Below, in pieces: positions 45,507 to 54,227 of a stretch of 64,000 nt of DNA. The notes beneath the pieces are model-generated. The model saw nothing but the letters and a program-made list of their open reading frames with translations, was not told the origin of the DNA and made no database searches. The position numbers and the translations under genes are program-made. The stretch spans positions 1 through 64,000 of the forward strand of contig NZ_DJUW01000002.1 of the NCBI RefSeq assembly GCF_002440635.1, in the 5' to 3' direction. Every line of letters starts with the position of its first letter. The stretch's first letter is position 1. This DNA is from Novosphingobium sp. UBA6272 (GTDB lineage Bacteria; Pseudomonadota; Alphaproteobacteria; Sphingomonadales; Sphingomonadaceae).

Positions 45507-46213
45507 TCAAGCCTCCGTTTTTTCGCAACCTGGCGTTCGGCTTGAGCTTTGAATTTTCCGATTCGGAAAACCAGGCGCGGATAGACCCTGTCGATCACCA
45601 TCAGGCCATTGCGCATGTAGGAATCAACGGTTTCCTCGTCTCCCAATGCATTCAGCGCAAATACCGCCGGGAGGGTCTGGTCTGGTGCCCATTCTATGTA
45701 GGTTCGCAACCCATCATCGCTGACCTGCAGCGGGCGCAAACTTGCCAAGCCTTTGAGGGAGTAGCGGTTGGTTGCCTCGGGGGGCATTGCCAGCGGAGCG
45801 TCTCCGGCTGGCGCAGAAAGTCCGCTCGGCCCCGCCGAAGCAATGCTGAACCGAACGGCATAGACTACGTCGTTGGCTGGCCCAACCAACAGGCGGAATC
45901 GGTAGCTGCGCAAGTGGGTTCGCACGTCCACCAGATCATTGCGCGGTGCCTGCTGGGTCCTGAGCACAAGCGAGTCCGCTTGCGGTGCCACCAAGACCTG
46001 AATAGCTTGGGAATCGCCCACCACGACGCTCTGGACAATCTCACCCGGCGCAAAGATCACAGTGAGTGCACCGCCCAGGGTGGTCCGCATCGGAATAACG
46101 GCACCCTCGCGCCATTCGACCGTTTCAAGGCGCGAATCCGAATCAAGCGGGCGGGCCGGCAGGGCTCCCAGCGGCGCGGCGAGCAAGGCGAAGATGATGG
46201 CGAAGCGCCTCAC
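45503..46213 (-). CDS. virB9: VirB9-type T4SS outer-membrane core protein
   Basis: 236 residues from a GTG start, with a signal peptide (RRFAIIFALLAAPLGALPA). NRYSLKGLASLRPLQVSDDGLRTYIEW and the C-terminal VDRVYPRLVFRIGK fit the VirB9/CagX family. With VirB10 it forms the outer-membrane ring, normally also with VirB7, for which there is no gene here. It overlaps virB8 (GTGA). Confidence 0.92.
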   Translation of the reverse strand: MRRFAIIFALLAAPLGALPARPLDSDSRLETVEWREGAVIPMRTTLGGALTVIFAPGEIVQSVVVGDSQAIQVLVAPQADSLVLRTQQAPRNDLVDVRTHLRSYRFRLLVGPANDVVYAVRFSIASAGPSGLSAPAGDAPLAMPPEATNRYSLKGLASLRPLQVSDDGLRTYIEWAPDQTLPAVFALNALGDEETVDSYMRNGLMVIDRVYPRLVFRIGKFKAQAERQVAKKRRLE

Positions 46214-47019
46214 CTTTCGGGACCTCGCGACGGGCCAGGCCTGCCAGGTGCTCCGCTTGAAGGAGACGCCGGTGCAGGCATCGGATTAACTGGCTGGAGC
46301 GGAACCGCTTGATCAAGGGGCGCTTCGGGAACCGGGCTAGGCGGGATCTCGGCCGACTTCGAATAAGAACTAACCTGAAAGCCCAGCGGATTGATCAGGC
46401 GGCTCTCTGCACTCATGCCTGCGGCCGAAAAACGGTATTTGATAACTGCGGCCCAGATTCCCTGCTGCGCCGGAAGCCCGCCCTGATCATTGCGCATGGT
46501 GGCAAAACGAACCAGCGCCGTATCTGGGCCAAGCGGCGAAATCGAACGGATTTCAGCCGTTATCACAGTCGTACGAGGCAAGGTGGCAAGCGGACTGGTC
46601 GGGTTCGAAGTCTGCATTGCGGCGATGTATTGACTGCGGGCTTCGCCTGTCGACCACAAGGCAACCTTCTTGTAGCTGTCCTGCAGCGCAGCAGCATTGA
46701 AGCCTTCGCGGTTGGTGACATACTGGGCCAGCATCGAATGAATCAGCGCCTGATCCGGATTGATCGCCTGGCCCTTGGTCAGGTTAAGCGGCTGGACGAA
46801 ACCGGTCTGGCGATCGACCATGACCGCATAGGGTTCGACTTGCTTGAGCGGGATCAACAAGACCAGGGCCAATGCTTCGAACAGAGCGATAGCAGATGCC
46901 ACCCCGGCCAAAATCCAGGCCAAGCGGCGAGAGCGGCGATCACCCTCGTATCGATCCTCGGCCCAGCTTTCAGCGGCCCGATAATAGTCGACCAGCGCCG
47001 GATCTTCGGGCTTGTTCAT
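46210..47019 (-). CDS. virB8: VirB8-type T4SS inner-membrane protein
   Basis: 269 residues. A cytoplasmic N-terminus, one helix (LAWILAGVASAIALFEALALVLLIPL, about 33-58), and the periplasmic NTF2-like domain with PYAVMVDRQTGFVQ and ALIHSMLAQYVTNREGF. A Pro-rich C-terminal extension of roughly 45 residues (PPSPVPEAPL onward) is unusual for VirB8. It bridges VirB10 and the inner-membrane parts. It starts directly after the virB6 stop. Confidence 0.92.
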   Translation of the reverse strand: MNKPEDPALVDYYRAAESWAEDRYEGDRRSRRLAWILAGVASAIALFEALALVLLIPLKQVEPYAVMVDRQTGFVQPLNLTKGQAINPDQALIHSMLAQYVTNREGFNAAALQDSYKKVALWSTGEARSQYIAAMQTSNPTSPLATLPRTTVITAEIRSISPLGPDTALVRFATMRNDQGGLPAQQGIWAAVIKYRFSAAGMSAESRLINPLGFQVSSYSKSAEIPPSPVPEAPLDQAVPLQPVNPMPAPASPSSGAPGRPGPSRGPER

Positions 47020-48237
47020 TCAGGAATTGTCCCTTCTCGCAGCGGCAGATGACGAACGGCGGCTGTTGCGGCGGTAAGAGTTGCCGAGCACCTCGACCCG
47101 AGCCACGCCCGATTGCGCAGCAGGGGCCGGCCCTTGATTGGAACTCTTTGCGCCGAGAAATCCATCACCGATCCTTCTGGCCCGTTCCGCCATTCGTTCT
47201 TCACGCTGCATGGTTTGCGAGACTGCGTCCGCCACTTGTTGCGCGCGCGGCAGTGTCGTTGCCATGGCGAGCGATGGTCCCGCCTGTGCAAAAACCTGCT
47301 TGGAATCGCCCTGAATCGAAACGCCTGCTGCTTCAGCTGCCTGTTGCCATCCGGGCGCGGCGAAGAATACGACCCGCACCGCAAGCGCCAGCCCACCCCA
47401 AGCGACGGCAGCGAATGCCAATGCAATCACGGTTAGCTCGGTTGGCACCGCAGGAACCAGGACATTGGCATCGCGCTGGGCCAAGGCATTGGCAAGCCAA
47501 CCTTCAAGAATACTCAGCTCGACCCCGTAAAGAAGCGAAAGCACTAGGGCACCGAGAGCGCAGGCGCCCAGCCCTCGCAACCAGCCGAAGAAGATATCGC
47601 GGGTTCCGCCAAACAACAGCAAAGCGGCCATTAAGGGCGCCAAAGCGAGCAAGATCCCGGCAACCAGGCGAACGATCGCAATCGGACCAATCGTGCCGAC
47701 CAGGAATGCAATCCGGCCCCAGGCGAAGCCGGTGCGGTCGGCCAGCGCAATGCCGCGCGAGATATCCCCCTGGTCGGACTGGCCAACAACCCCTCCGGTC
47801 ATGCGGCCCGTTCCCCAAGCCGTCAGTGCCACGATCCCCTGGTCTGCATTGTCGAGCCGATAGTTCAAGTCGCCATGGTTGCCAGGAAGACCCGCACTGA
47901 GTCCAATCTGGGAGGCAATCTGGCTCGGCCCGTCAAGAACCGCGTTGTAAGCCAATGTCCGCCAAGCGGGCCAACTGCTTGCCAGGGTTAGCACGATCCC
48001 AACCTTGATCAGGTTGCCGATCAGATCACGCCCGCCCGGAGCCTCGCCAAACATCAGCCGCAATCCGAACAGGGCAATGAACAAGGTCAACGCAGCAAGC
48101 AGTAGCGCTGCAACCGGTGAATTGGGGTCGGCCAGCGCGCCATAGCCGTACGCACCTATTGCCTTGGCCTGACAATCAACCTGGGCGAGCATGCCGCCGA
48201 GGAAATTGCTGCCCGACTGAACCGGAGCGCAGCTCAT
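47020..48237 (-). CDS. virB6: VirB6-type T4SS polytopic membrane protein
   Basis: 405 residues from ATG 48237, which overlaps the virB4 stop (ATGA). About seven hydrophobic segments, including VAALLLAALTLFIALFGLRLMFG and IVRLVAGILLALAPLMAALLLF, and a family-typical WLRGLGACALGALV. The tail after about residue 330 is polar and Arg/Ser-rich. VirB6 forms the inner-membrane part of the channel. An alternative start 30 bases upstream exists. Confidence 0.9.
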   Translation of the reverse strand: MSCAPVQSGSNFLGGMLAQVDCQAKAIGAYGYGALADPNSPVAALLLAALTLFIALFGLRLMFGEAPGGRDLIGNLIKVGIVLTLASSWPAWRTLAYNAVLDGPSQIASQIGLSAGLPGNHGDLNYRLDNADQGIVALTAWGTGRMTGGVVGQSDQGDISRGIALADRTGFAWGRIAFLVGTIGPIAIVRLVAGILLALAPLMAALLLFGGTRDIFFGWLRGLGACALGALVLSLLYGVELSILEGWLANALAQRDANVLVPAVPTELTVIALAFAAVAWGGLALAVRVVFFAAPGWQQAAEAAGVSIQGDSKQVFAQAGPSLAMATTLPRAQQVADAVSQTMQREERMAERARRIGDGFLGAKSSNQGPAPAAQSGVARVEVLGNSYRRNSRRSSSAAARRDNS

Positions 48238-50609
48238 GGCGCACGCTCCAGCAGCGGCTTCATCCAAGCGGTCGGATCTAGGCCGGTACCTGCCGAAAGC
48301 TCATCGAACAACCGCACTGTCGCCTCACGGCCCGACAGGATCGTCAGCAGATCCTTTTCGCCCGAAAGATTGAGCCGCGCCACAACGCTCTCATTGCCGT
48401 GCTTGATCAAGAAACAGTGCGACGAATCCGGAAGCGTCCGGACCAGTTCATACTCGTGCGGGGTCAGTCCAAATCCATCGACATAATCTTCGGCCCGAGC
48501 CTTGGGATTGATCATGAAGATCTGGGTCGCGGCCTGCTCGACGATCGCGCTGGCGATCTTGCTTTCCAGCGCGTCCTGCGCGCTCTGGGTCGCAAAACCG
48601 ACGATCCCGTTGCGCTTGCGGATAGTCTTTTCCCAATCCTTGATCCGCCGCACGAAAACTTCGTCGTCGAGCGCCTTCCAGCCTTCGTCGACGACGATGA
48701 TCGATGGCGTGCCGTCAAGCCGGTCCTCGACCCGGTGGAAAAAGTAGAACAGCGCCGGGGTCCGCACGGCCGGATCGTCGAGCAGCGCGGTCATGTCGAA
48801 GCCAACGGTCGATGCCGTCAGATCGGTCAGGTCTTCCGCGTTGTCGAACAACCAGGCCCGTTCGCCCTCGCCCCACCACGGTCGCATCCGGGCATAGAGA
48901 TCGCCGGCCTTGGGACGGGTCGCACCGCGCAGCAGCTGGACCAGATGGCTCAGTCGGCGGAGCGGGCGGGGTTGGGCGAAATTGGCATCGACCGCGTCCT
49001 TGATCAGCTCCAGCTCGCCCGGATCTGCCCCGCCGGCCAAAAGCACCAACCAGTCGATCAGGAACTGGCGGTTGGTCGGGTGATCGTCCATCTGCAGCGG
49101 ATTCAGCCCCGATGGCTCGCCCGGCCGAAGCCGATCGTACTGTCCGCCAACTGCACGGATGAACAATTCGGCGCCGCGGTCCTTGTCGAAAAACACGATC
49201 CGCGGGGCGAACTTGCGGGCCTGGGCCAGCAGGAAATTGAGCACCACCGTCTTGCCCGAACCCGACGGGCCGATCACCGTGAAATTGCCCAGATCGTTCT
49301 GGTGGAAGTTGAAGAAATAGGGTCCCGCCGCCGTGGTTTCAAACAGGGTGACCGCATCGCCCCAATGATTGCCGCGAGCCTGCCCAACCGGGAAATTGTG
49401 CAGCGAAGCAAGCCCCGCGAAATTCGCGGTCGAAACTAGCCCTTTGCGCGCGATATAGCGAAAATTGCCGGGAAACTGCGCCCAGAATGCCGGTTCCAGC
49501 GCGATATCCTCGCGAACCGCGACGATCCCCAAATCGGCGAGCGCCGCGACAACCTCGGCAACCTGGCCGTTAAGCGCCTCGATGCTGTCGGCATGAACCG
49601 CGATGGTGGTGTGGTGCTCGCCGAATCCGGCGCGTCCTGCGGCAACGTCGTCCTTGGCGCGGGTCAGCTCGTCGCGTAGCGACAGCGCCTCGTCCTCGGC
49701 AGAGCGCATCCGTCGCAAAACAAGGTTCATCCGGTTGAGCGCTTCTGCCCGTTCGACAAAAGCAAAACTTTGCGACACCGTCATCTCGAACGGCATCCGG
49801 TAAAGTTCGTCGAACATGCCGGGCAGCGTTTCGGACGGATAGTCCTTGATCGAAACGAGTGCCCCGAACCGGCGCTTGCACGGCCCCGCAGCCCCCAACT
49901 CGTAAGCCTCGGCACCAAAGCTGGCTCTGCGGAAAGGGAGGTGTTCGCCCAAGTCGCCATGCGGCAGCAGGACTGGACGCATCTCACCGTTGAAAAGGTA
50001 GGACAGAAACTCAAGCGACTCGCTGCAGTAACCATCCTCGCCCTGATAGACCGACAGCAGCCGCGGCCGATAGGCGCCGAGCGCGGCCATCACCGCATCG
50101 CTGGCCGCATCGAGCGCGCGTTTCTCTTGGGCGAAATTGGCGGCTCGATCAGCCGCCGTGCGCGCAGCCAAGCCGCGCAACCAGTCGAGCAACCCGACCC
50201 GGCCCTGCAACGGGCGGCGCACGATGGTCAGGAACAGCTCGTTGACATACATCTCGCGTGCAGCCAGCCGCTCGCGCCAGCGTGCATCAAGATGCCGGGA
50301 GAACTCGTCCTGGAATCGGGAATCCAGCGTTACTTCTGCCTTGCGGCGGATGACATGGTGATAGATCGCAAACCGTGATGATCCCACGGCCTTAAGCGTC
50401 GCGTCACGCAGCTCGGCGCGATAGTTGATTTCATCGGTGTCGGCGGTCTCGAACAGCAGGCCGCCAAGACGCACGGTCTGAAACAGCAGCCCGTCGCGGG
50501 TCTCGATCGTCACATCGTCGACGTGGCGCGCGAACGGCAGGTGTTTTCCTGCGGTTTGCTCACGCCCTATCACGCGCGGATCATTGGTCAGGGCCGGTAA
50601 GAGTTGCAT
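48234..50609 (-). CDS. virB4: VirB4-type T4SS ATPase
   Basis: 791 residues from ATG 50609. Walker A VIGPSGSGKTVVLNF (about 445-455), Walker B IIVVDEGWKAL (about 640), and the family block KTIRKRNGIVGFATQSAQDAL are intact. VirB4 energises pilus assembly and substrate passage, and also releases pilin from the membrane. It overlaps the end of virB3 by 22 bases, an unusual but common arrangement in which VirB3 and VirB4 act as a unit. A GTG 54 bases upstream is a less likely start. Confidence 0.94.
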   Translation of the reverse strand: MQLLPALTNDPRVIGREQTAGKHLPFARHVDDVTIETRDGLLFQTVRLGGLLFETADTDEINYRAELRDATLKAVGSSRFAIYHHVIRRKAEVTLDSRFQDEFSRHLDARWRERLAAREMYVNELFLTIVRRPLQGRVGLLDWLRGLAARTAADRAANFAQEKRALDAASDAVMAALGAYRPRLLSVYQGEDGYCSESLEFLSYLFNGEMRPVLLPHGDLGEHLPFRRASFGAEAYELGAAGPCKRRFGALVSIKDYPSETLPGMFDELYRMPFEMTVSQSFAFVERAEALNRMNLVLRRMRSAEDEALSLRDELTRAKDDVAAGRAGFGEHHTTIAVHADSIEALNGQVAEVVAALADLGIVAVREDIALEPAFWAQFPGNFRYIARKGLVSTANFAGLASLHNFPVGQARGNHWGDAVTLFETTAAGPYFFNFHQNDLGNFTVIGPSGSGKTVVLNFLLAQARKFAPRIVFFDKDRGAELFIRAVGGQYDRLRPGEPSGLNPLQMDDHPTNRQFLIDWLVLLAGGADPGELELIKDAVDANFAQPRPLRRLSHLVQLLRGATRPKAGDLYARMRPWWGEGERAWLFDNAEDLTDLTASTVGFDMTALLDDPAVRTPALFYFFHRVEDRLDGTPSIIVVDEGWKALDDEVFVRRIKDWEKTIRKRNGIVGFATQSAQDALESKIASAIVEQAATQIFMINPKARAEDYVDGFGLTPHEYELVRTLPDSSHCFLIKHGNESVVARLNLSGEKDLLTILSGREATVRLFDELSAGTGLDPTAWMKPLLERAP

Positions 50610-50872
50610 CCCCACAACCGATAGTTTTTGACGCGAGGACAGCGGCTGACCCTGGCGATCCACAGATCAAAGAAGCGTGGCTCGCGCAAACAGGCGACCA
50701 TGCCGACTCCATGGACCAAGGCGGCAATTGCCAGCGCCCAGAAGCTCTTGAAGATCAGGAAAACCTCTGCAGCGAGGATCGCATTGAACACAAAATAGCT
50801 ATAGGTTACCCCGCCGAACATCTGCGGCCGGGTCAGCGCTACAAAAACGGAATTGTGGTTAAGCCCGGCCAA
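50588..50872 (-). CDS. virB3: VirB3-type T4SS protein
   Basis: 94 residues from a TTG start (no suitable ATG). NSVFVALTRPQMFGGVTYSYFVFNAILAAEVFLIF is the classic VirB3 opening and first hydrophobic region, with a second near ALAIAALVHGVGMVACL. It is an inner-membrane partner of VirB4, and the 3' end overlaps the virB4 start. It starts 3 bases after the virB2 stop. Confidence 0.9.
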   Translation of the reverse strand: MAGLNHNSVFVALTRPQMFGGVTYSYFVFNAILAAEVFLIFKSFWALAIAALVHGVGMVACLREPRFFDLWIARVSRCPRVKNYRLWGCNSYRP

Positions 50873-50875
50873 GCT

Positions 50876-51193
50876 TCAACCTCCGGCCGAGGCACGGATG
50901 CCGGCAACTATGCTGGCCGCGCCAAACAAAATGAAACAGCCCAGGATTACGATCGCCCCACGCCGCCAGTCAATCCTGCCGGTAAGCATCATGAACCCAA
51001 CCGAAGCTATTGCGATTACTGCCGCGACGGTCGCCACCGTACCAAGCAGGGTGCCTTGCAACCAATTCAGCGCACCGATAATCGGGCCCGATCCTTCAGG
51101 ATCGGGAGCAACCGCAGCCAAGGCTCTTCCCGGTACGGCAAAGAGTCCGGCAAGTGCATAAAATGAAACAATAAGCCGACGGCCCAAAATCAT
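50876..51193 (-). CDS. virB2: VirB2-type T4SS pilin
   Basis: 105 residues with an N-terminal signal sequence (RRLIVSFYALAGLFAVPGRALA) and two hydrophobic helices, LLGTVATVAAVIAIASVGFMML and GAIVILGCFILFGAASIVAGI, joined by TGRIDWRRG. This is the TrbC/VirB2 pilin layout. First gene of the minus-strand cluster, so its promoter lies in the 51194-51340 gap shared with the divergent pilin-like gene. Confidence 0.9.
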   Translation of the reverse strand: MILGRRLIVSFYALAGLFAVPGRALAAVAPDPEGSGPIIGALNWLQGTLLGTVATVAAVIAIASVGFMMLTGRIDWRRGAIVILGCFILFGAASIVAGIRASAGG

Positions 51194-51340
51194 ACTCCCT
51201 CCAAATGGAATCGCGACGGGAATGCCATGTCTGGCATGAACTGGGCTGGCTTGCCATAGTCTTCGCCCTGAATAGACGAGAAAACAGACACGCGCGGCTG
51301 GACCATTGCATTGGCCGCCTTATCTGGCAATGATCGCGCA

Positions 51341-51709
51341 ATGATGCAGGTGCCAAACGCTCTTGTCCTGATTCAATCCGGCAGTGCACCCTTCGCTGCC
51401 GCGGGCTGGATGGAACGCTTGCTGATCGGACCAATTGGAACCAGCCTGGCAGTGATTGCCGTCGCCTGGTTCGGGCTTGGCATGCTGAGCGGACGTCTGG
51501 CCATGCGGCGCGGCGCCTTGCTGGTGCTGGGCTGCTTCATTTTGTTCGGAGCGCCGGTCATTGCCAGAGGGTTGTTGAACCTGGCGGGGGAAACGGGCGG
51601 ATCCCGTCCGGCTCCTGTGGCCTTGACTATAACGCCACCGCCACCGGCGGTTACTGCGCCCCCAGCCTTTGATCCCTATGCCGGAGCATCGGTACCCCAA
51701 GGCAACTAA
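51341..51709 (+). CDS. Second VirB2/TrbC-like pilin, opposite strand
   Basis: 122 residues from ATG 51341 (or 51344). GPIGTSLAVIAVAWFGLGMLSGRLAMRRGALLVLGCFILFGAPVIARG has the same two helices and RRGALLVLGCFILFG core as the virB2 product, so it is a paralogue. It lacks an obvious signal peptide and instead has a Pro-rich tail (TPPPPAVTAPPAFDP). No clear ribosome-binding site precedes it. It diverges from virB2, with 147 bases between. Confidence 0.75.
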   Translation: MMQVPNALVLIQSGSAPFAAAGWMERLLIGPIGTSLAVIAVAWFGLGMLSGRLAMRRGALLVLGCFILFGAPVIARGLLNLAGETGGSRPAPVALTITPPPPAVTAPPAFDPYAGASVPQGN

Positions 51710-51741
51710 CCGATCCCGCTGGATTGGCGCTTGCCTGGCGG

Positions 51742-52704
51742 TCAACCGCGCAAACTGACACGATCGGGCGCTTGCGCCAGTAGCGAGGCAGCGACCCGGT
51801 CGGCCAGATCGGCCCCCGATTGCCAGGCCGACTCGATTTGACCGGGAAGGCACCAATCGCCGCAGGCTCCCAGCGACAAGTTATCATTCCACAAAACCTT
51901 GCCGACCTGACCGTATGCCAAGGCAAACCGCCAACGATGCGCCTTGATGAAATTTGGTGCTGGCAGGTCGATGCCGATTTGGCTCCCGAACAGATCAAGC
52001 AGTCGCTGCGCGACTGCTTCTTGATTGCATTCGAGATTTCGTTGCGACCATTCCGCCCCGGCTTGGATCACCCAGGCTTCACCGCGCGCGCGCGCGGGCT
52101 TGGAATTGTTTCGCGCGGCCCAGGCGATCGGACCAATGCCTGCGAAATGATCGGGCAATCCCTGCAAGGGCTGGTCAAACCCGGCCATCACCGACCAGCA
52201 CGGCTTGGATCGCGTCGCGGCCAGCTCGCGCGCCAGGACAAGGTCATGCAGCGACAGCAAAGGTGCCGCCTGTTCAGCCGGGACCGCAAGTATCAATGCT
52301 GCAAACGGCCCCTCGCACAGGCCCGGGCCGGACACAAACCAGCTCAGCCCGTCGCTTTCGATCCGCTGGACCAAGGCGCCAAAGCGCACCGCATGCCCAG
52401 CGCATTGCGCCTCGATCAAGCTGGCCATGGCCGGCACCCCGACAAGCGAACCAGCAGGGCCTCCTTGCCATGGGGCCAGCAACCCGGCGCGCCGCCAGTC
52501 TTCGACCTGCACGGCAAATGCACCTTGGCCCGCAGTCAGAAACTGTGCGCCAAAATCCCAGCTCCAGTCCTCAATTCGCAGGGTTGATAACCTGCCACCC
52601 GGACGCTTGCCTTTGTCGAATAACACGGACTCGATCCCACGGGCTCTCAGACCTGTCGCACAGGACAGTCCGGCAACCCCGGCTCCTACTACTGCAACCC
52701 GCAT
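51742..52704 (-). CDS. FAD-dependent amine oxidase-like (renalase-type) protein
   Basis: 320 residues. VAVVGAGVAGLSCATGLRARG is the dinucleotide-binding motif, FDKGKRPGGRLSTLR follows, and LSLGACGDWCLPGQIESAW is the C-terminal FAD contact. Family members oxidise amines or dihydronicotinamide isomers. Function here unknown. It lies between the pilin-like gene (convergent) and folE. Confidence 0.82.
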   Translation of the reverse strand: MRVAVVGAGVAGLSCATGLRARGIESVLFDKGKRPGGRLSTLRIEDWSWDFGAQFLTAGQGAFAVQVEDWRRAGLLAPWQGGPAGSLVGVPAMASLIEAQCAGHAVRFGALVQRIESDGLSWFVSGPGLCEGPFAALILAVPAEQAAPLLSLHDLVLARELAATRSKPCWSVMAGFDQPLQGLPDHFAGIGPIAWAARNNSKPARARGEAWVIQAGAEWSQRNLECNQEAVAQRLLDLFGSQIGIDLPAPNFIKAHRWRFALAYGQVGKVLWNDNLSLGACGDWCLPGQIESAWQSGADLADRVAASLLAQAPDRVSLRG

Positions 52705-52721
52705 CGATCTGCACTTTCGGC

Positions 52722-53336
52722 CTAGCCGTGGCCCATCAGCGAGAGCACTTCCTTGCGGCTGCTGGGATCGTCACGAAAGCAGCCGAGCACCTTGCTGGTG
52801 ACCATATCGACCCCGTGGGTTCGAACGCCCCGGCCGGTCATGCAGCCGTGCTGGGCCTTGATCACCACGGCAACGCCCAGCGGACTCAGATGATCCCAGA
52901 TGCACTGGGCGATCTCTGAGGTCAGCCGCTCCTGAATCTGCAGGCGCCGGGCATAGCCGTGCAGCACCCGGGCCAACTTGGAAATGCCGACGACGCGGTC
53001 GGTCGGCAGGTAGGCGATCGAGGCCGTACCGACGATCGGGGCGAGGTGGTGCTCGCAATGCGAATGGAACGGAATGTCGCGCAGCAGCACGACCTCGTCA
53101 TAACCGGCCACTTCCTCGAAGGTGCGTTGCAGGTGAACGGCAGGATCCTCGGCATAGCCAGCGCAGTATTCGCGCCAGGCCCGCCCGACCCGTGCCGGTG
53201 TGTCAATCAGCCCTTCGCGCTCCGGATCGTCACCGGCCCAGCGCAGCAGGGTTCGTACCGCTTCCTGGACCTCGGCCGGAACCGGGGGTTTGCTGTCAGC
53301 CGCAGCTGGCACGAATTGGCCGTGCATGACGTTCAT
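52722..53336 (-). CDS. folE: GTP cyclohydrolase I
   Basis: 204 residues. Converts GTP to dihydroneopterin triphosphate, the first step to tetrahydrofolate. Zinc ligands are in FHSHCEHHLAPIVG and AQHGCMTGRGVRTHG; KLARVLHGYARRLQIQERLT is the family signature. ATG 53336 or 53327 may be used; longer in-frame upstream sequence has no similarity. It diverges from the LOV-HTH gene. Confidence 0.95.
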   Translation of the reverse strand: MNVMHGQFVPAAADSKPPVPAEVQEAVRTLLRWAGDDPEREGLIDTPARVGRAWREYCAGYAEDPAVHLQRTFEEVAGYDEVVLLRDIPFHSHCEHHLAPIVGTASIAYLPTDRVVGISKLARVLHGYARRLQIQERLTSEIAQCIWDHLSPLGVAVVIKAQHGCMTGRGVRTHGVDMVTSKVLGCFRDDPSSRKEVLSLMGHG

Positions 53337-53395
53337 CGGGTAAACCCCTGTGCTGGAGAAAACTTGCCGGCCGCCGACGGGAGGGGGGATGGGCG

Positions 53396-53425
53396 TTGCG
53401 ACGACCGGCAGGTTCCATCTATGTT
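53396..53425 (+). promoter_or_regulatory. Possible promoter of the LOV-HTH gene
   Basis: TTGCGA (53396-53401), 18 bases, TATGTT (53420-53425). It is a weak match to sigma-70 boxes in the shared folE/LOV gap. The transcript would begin close to the alternative ATG 53446, which leaves a short leader. Confidence 0.3.
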
Positions 53426-53487
53426 TTCGCTTCAGGTTCTGCGATATGCCCATACGGGTAGTGGTTGGGGGAAATGCCGGAGTGCCG

Positions 53488-54066
53488 ATGACACCTGAAT
53501 CCCTTATTGCTGCAAGCAAGGTCGCCGCCGTGGTCAGCGACCCGCGCCAGGCGGACAATCCGATCGTCGCCTGCAATGAAGCCTTCATGCAGCTGACCGG
53601 CTATTCGCGCGAGGAAATCCTCGGCCGCAATTGCCGGTTCCTGCGCGGCGAGCGGACCGAGCCGGAGCAGACCGCGATGCTGCGCGAAGCCGTGGCGGAG
53701 AGCCGCCCGGTGATGGTCGAGCTGATCAACTACCGCAAGGATGGCAGCGCCTTTCGCAACGCGGTGATGATCGCGCCGCTGTTCGACGAGAAGGGTGATC
53801 TTTCCTATTTCCTCGGTTCGCAGATGGCGATCGATGACAGCGGGGCCAGCCGCCACGAGCAGGCCCGCGCGCGGGTTGAGGCGCTCAGCCGCCGCCAGCG
53901 GCAGATCCTAGAGGCTTTGGCCAAGGGCCGGCTCAACAAGCAGATCGCCTGGGAACTTGATCTGACCGAGCGGACCATCAAGATGCACCGCGCCGCAATG
54001 CTCCGCGCGCTGGAAGTTCGCACCGTCGCCGAAGCGATCCGGATCGCGATCGAGGCCGGGCTCTGA
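53488..54066 (+). CDS. LOV-HTH blue-light transcription factor (EL222-like)
   Basis: 192 residues from ATG 53488 (GGAG 6 bases before); ATG 53446 would add 14. The N-terminal LOV domain has GRNCRFLRG with photoactive Cys49, then VELINYRKDGSAFRN and YFLGSQMAIDD. The C-terminal LuxR-type helix-turn-helix is LSRRQRQILEALAKG...NKQIAWELDLTERTIKMHRA. In Erythrobacter EL222, blue light forms a Cys-FMN adduct that frees the HTH to dimerise and bind DNA. Here the same two domains in the same order occur at similar length. It diverges from folE. Confidence 0.92.
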   Translation: MTPESLIAASKVAAVVSDPRQADNPIVACNEAFMQLTGYSREEILGRNCRFLRGERTEPEQTAMLREAVAESRPVMVELINYRKDGSAFRNAVMIAPLFDEKGDLSYFLGSQMAIDDSGASRHEQARARVEALSRRQRQILEALAKGRLNKQIAWELDLTERTIKMHRAAMLRALEVRTVAEAIRIAIEAGL

Positions 54067-54227
54067 TCCAAAGCTGAGGCTTGCGGCCCGCGCGACCGGC
54101 CTGAACGGGCAGTCTTTTCCGCTGCCTCGCGGATGAAATCTGCCCGCTGCAAAATTCGTATGCAAAGGATTGCGGTTTCGCCGCCAAGTTGGGATCAGTG
54201 CCAGCCAGAACCAAACGGAGAGATGCA

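Noticed and set aside
48399..49439. 346-codon plus-strand frame over virB4
   Set aside because: Antisense shadow inside a gene with intact Walker motifs.
43495..51709. Integrative conjugative element or prophage
   Set aside because: No integrase, relaxase, coupling protein, direct repeats or tRNA junction at the cluster ends; flanks are core-like genes.
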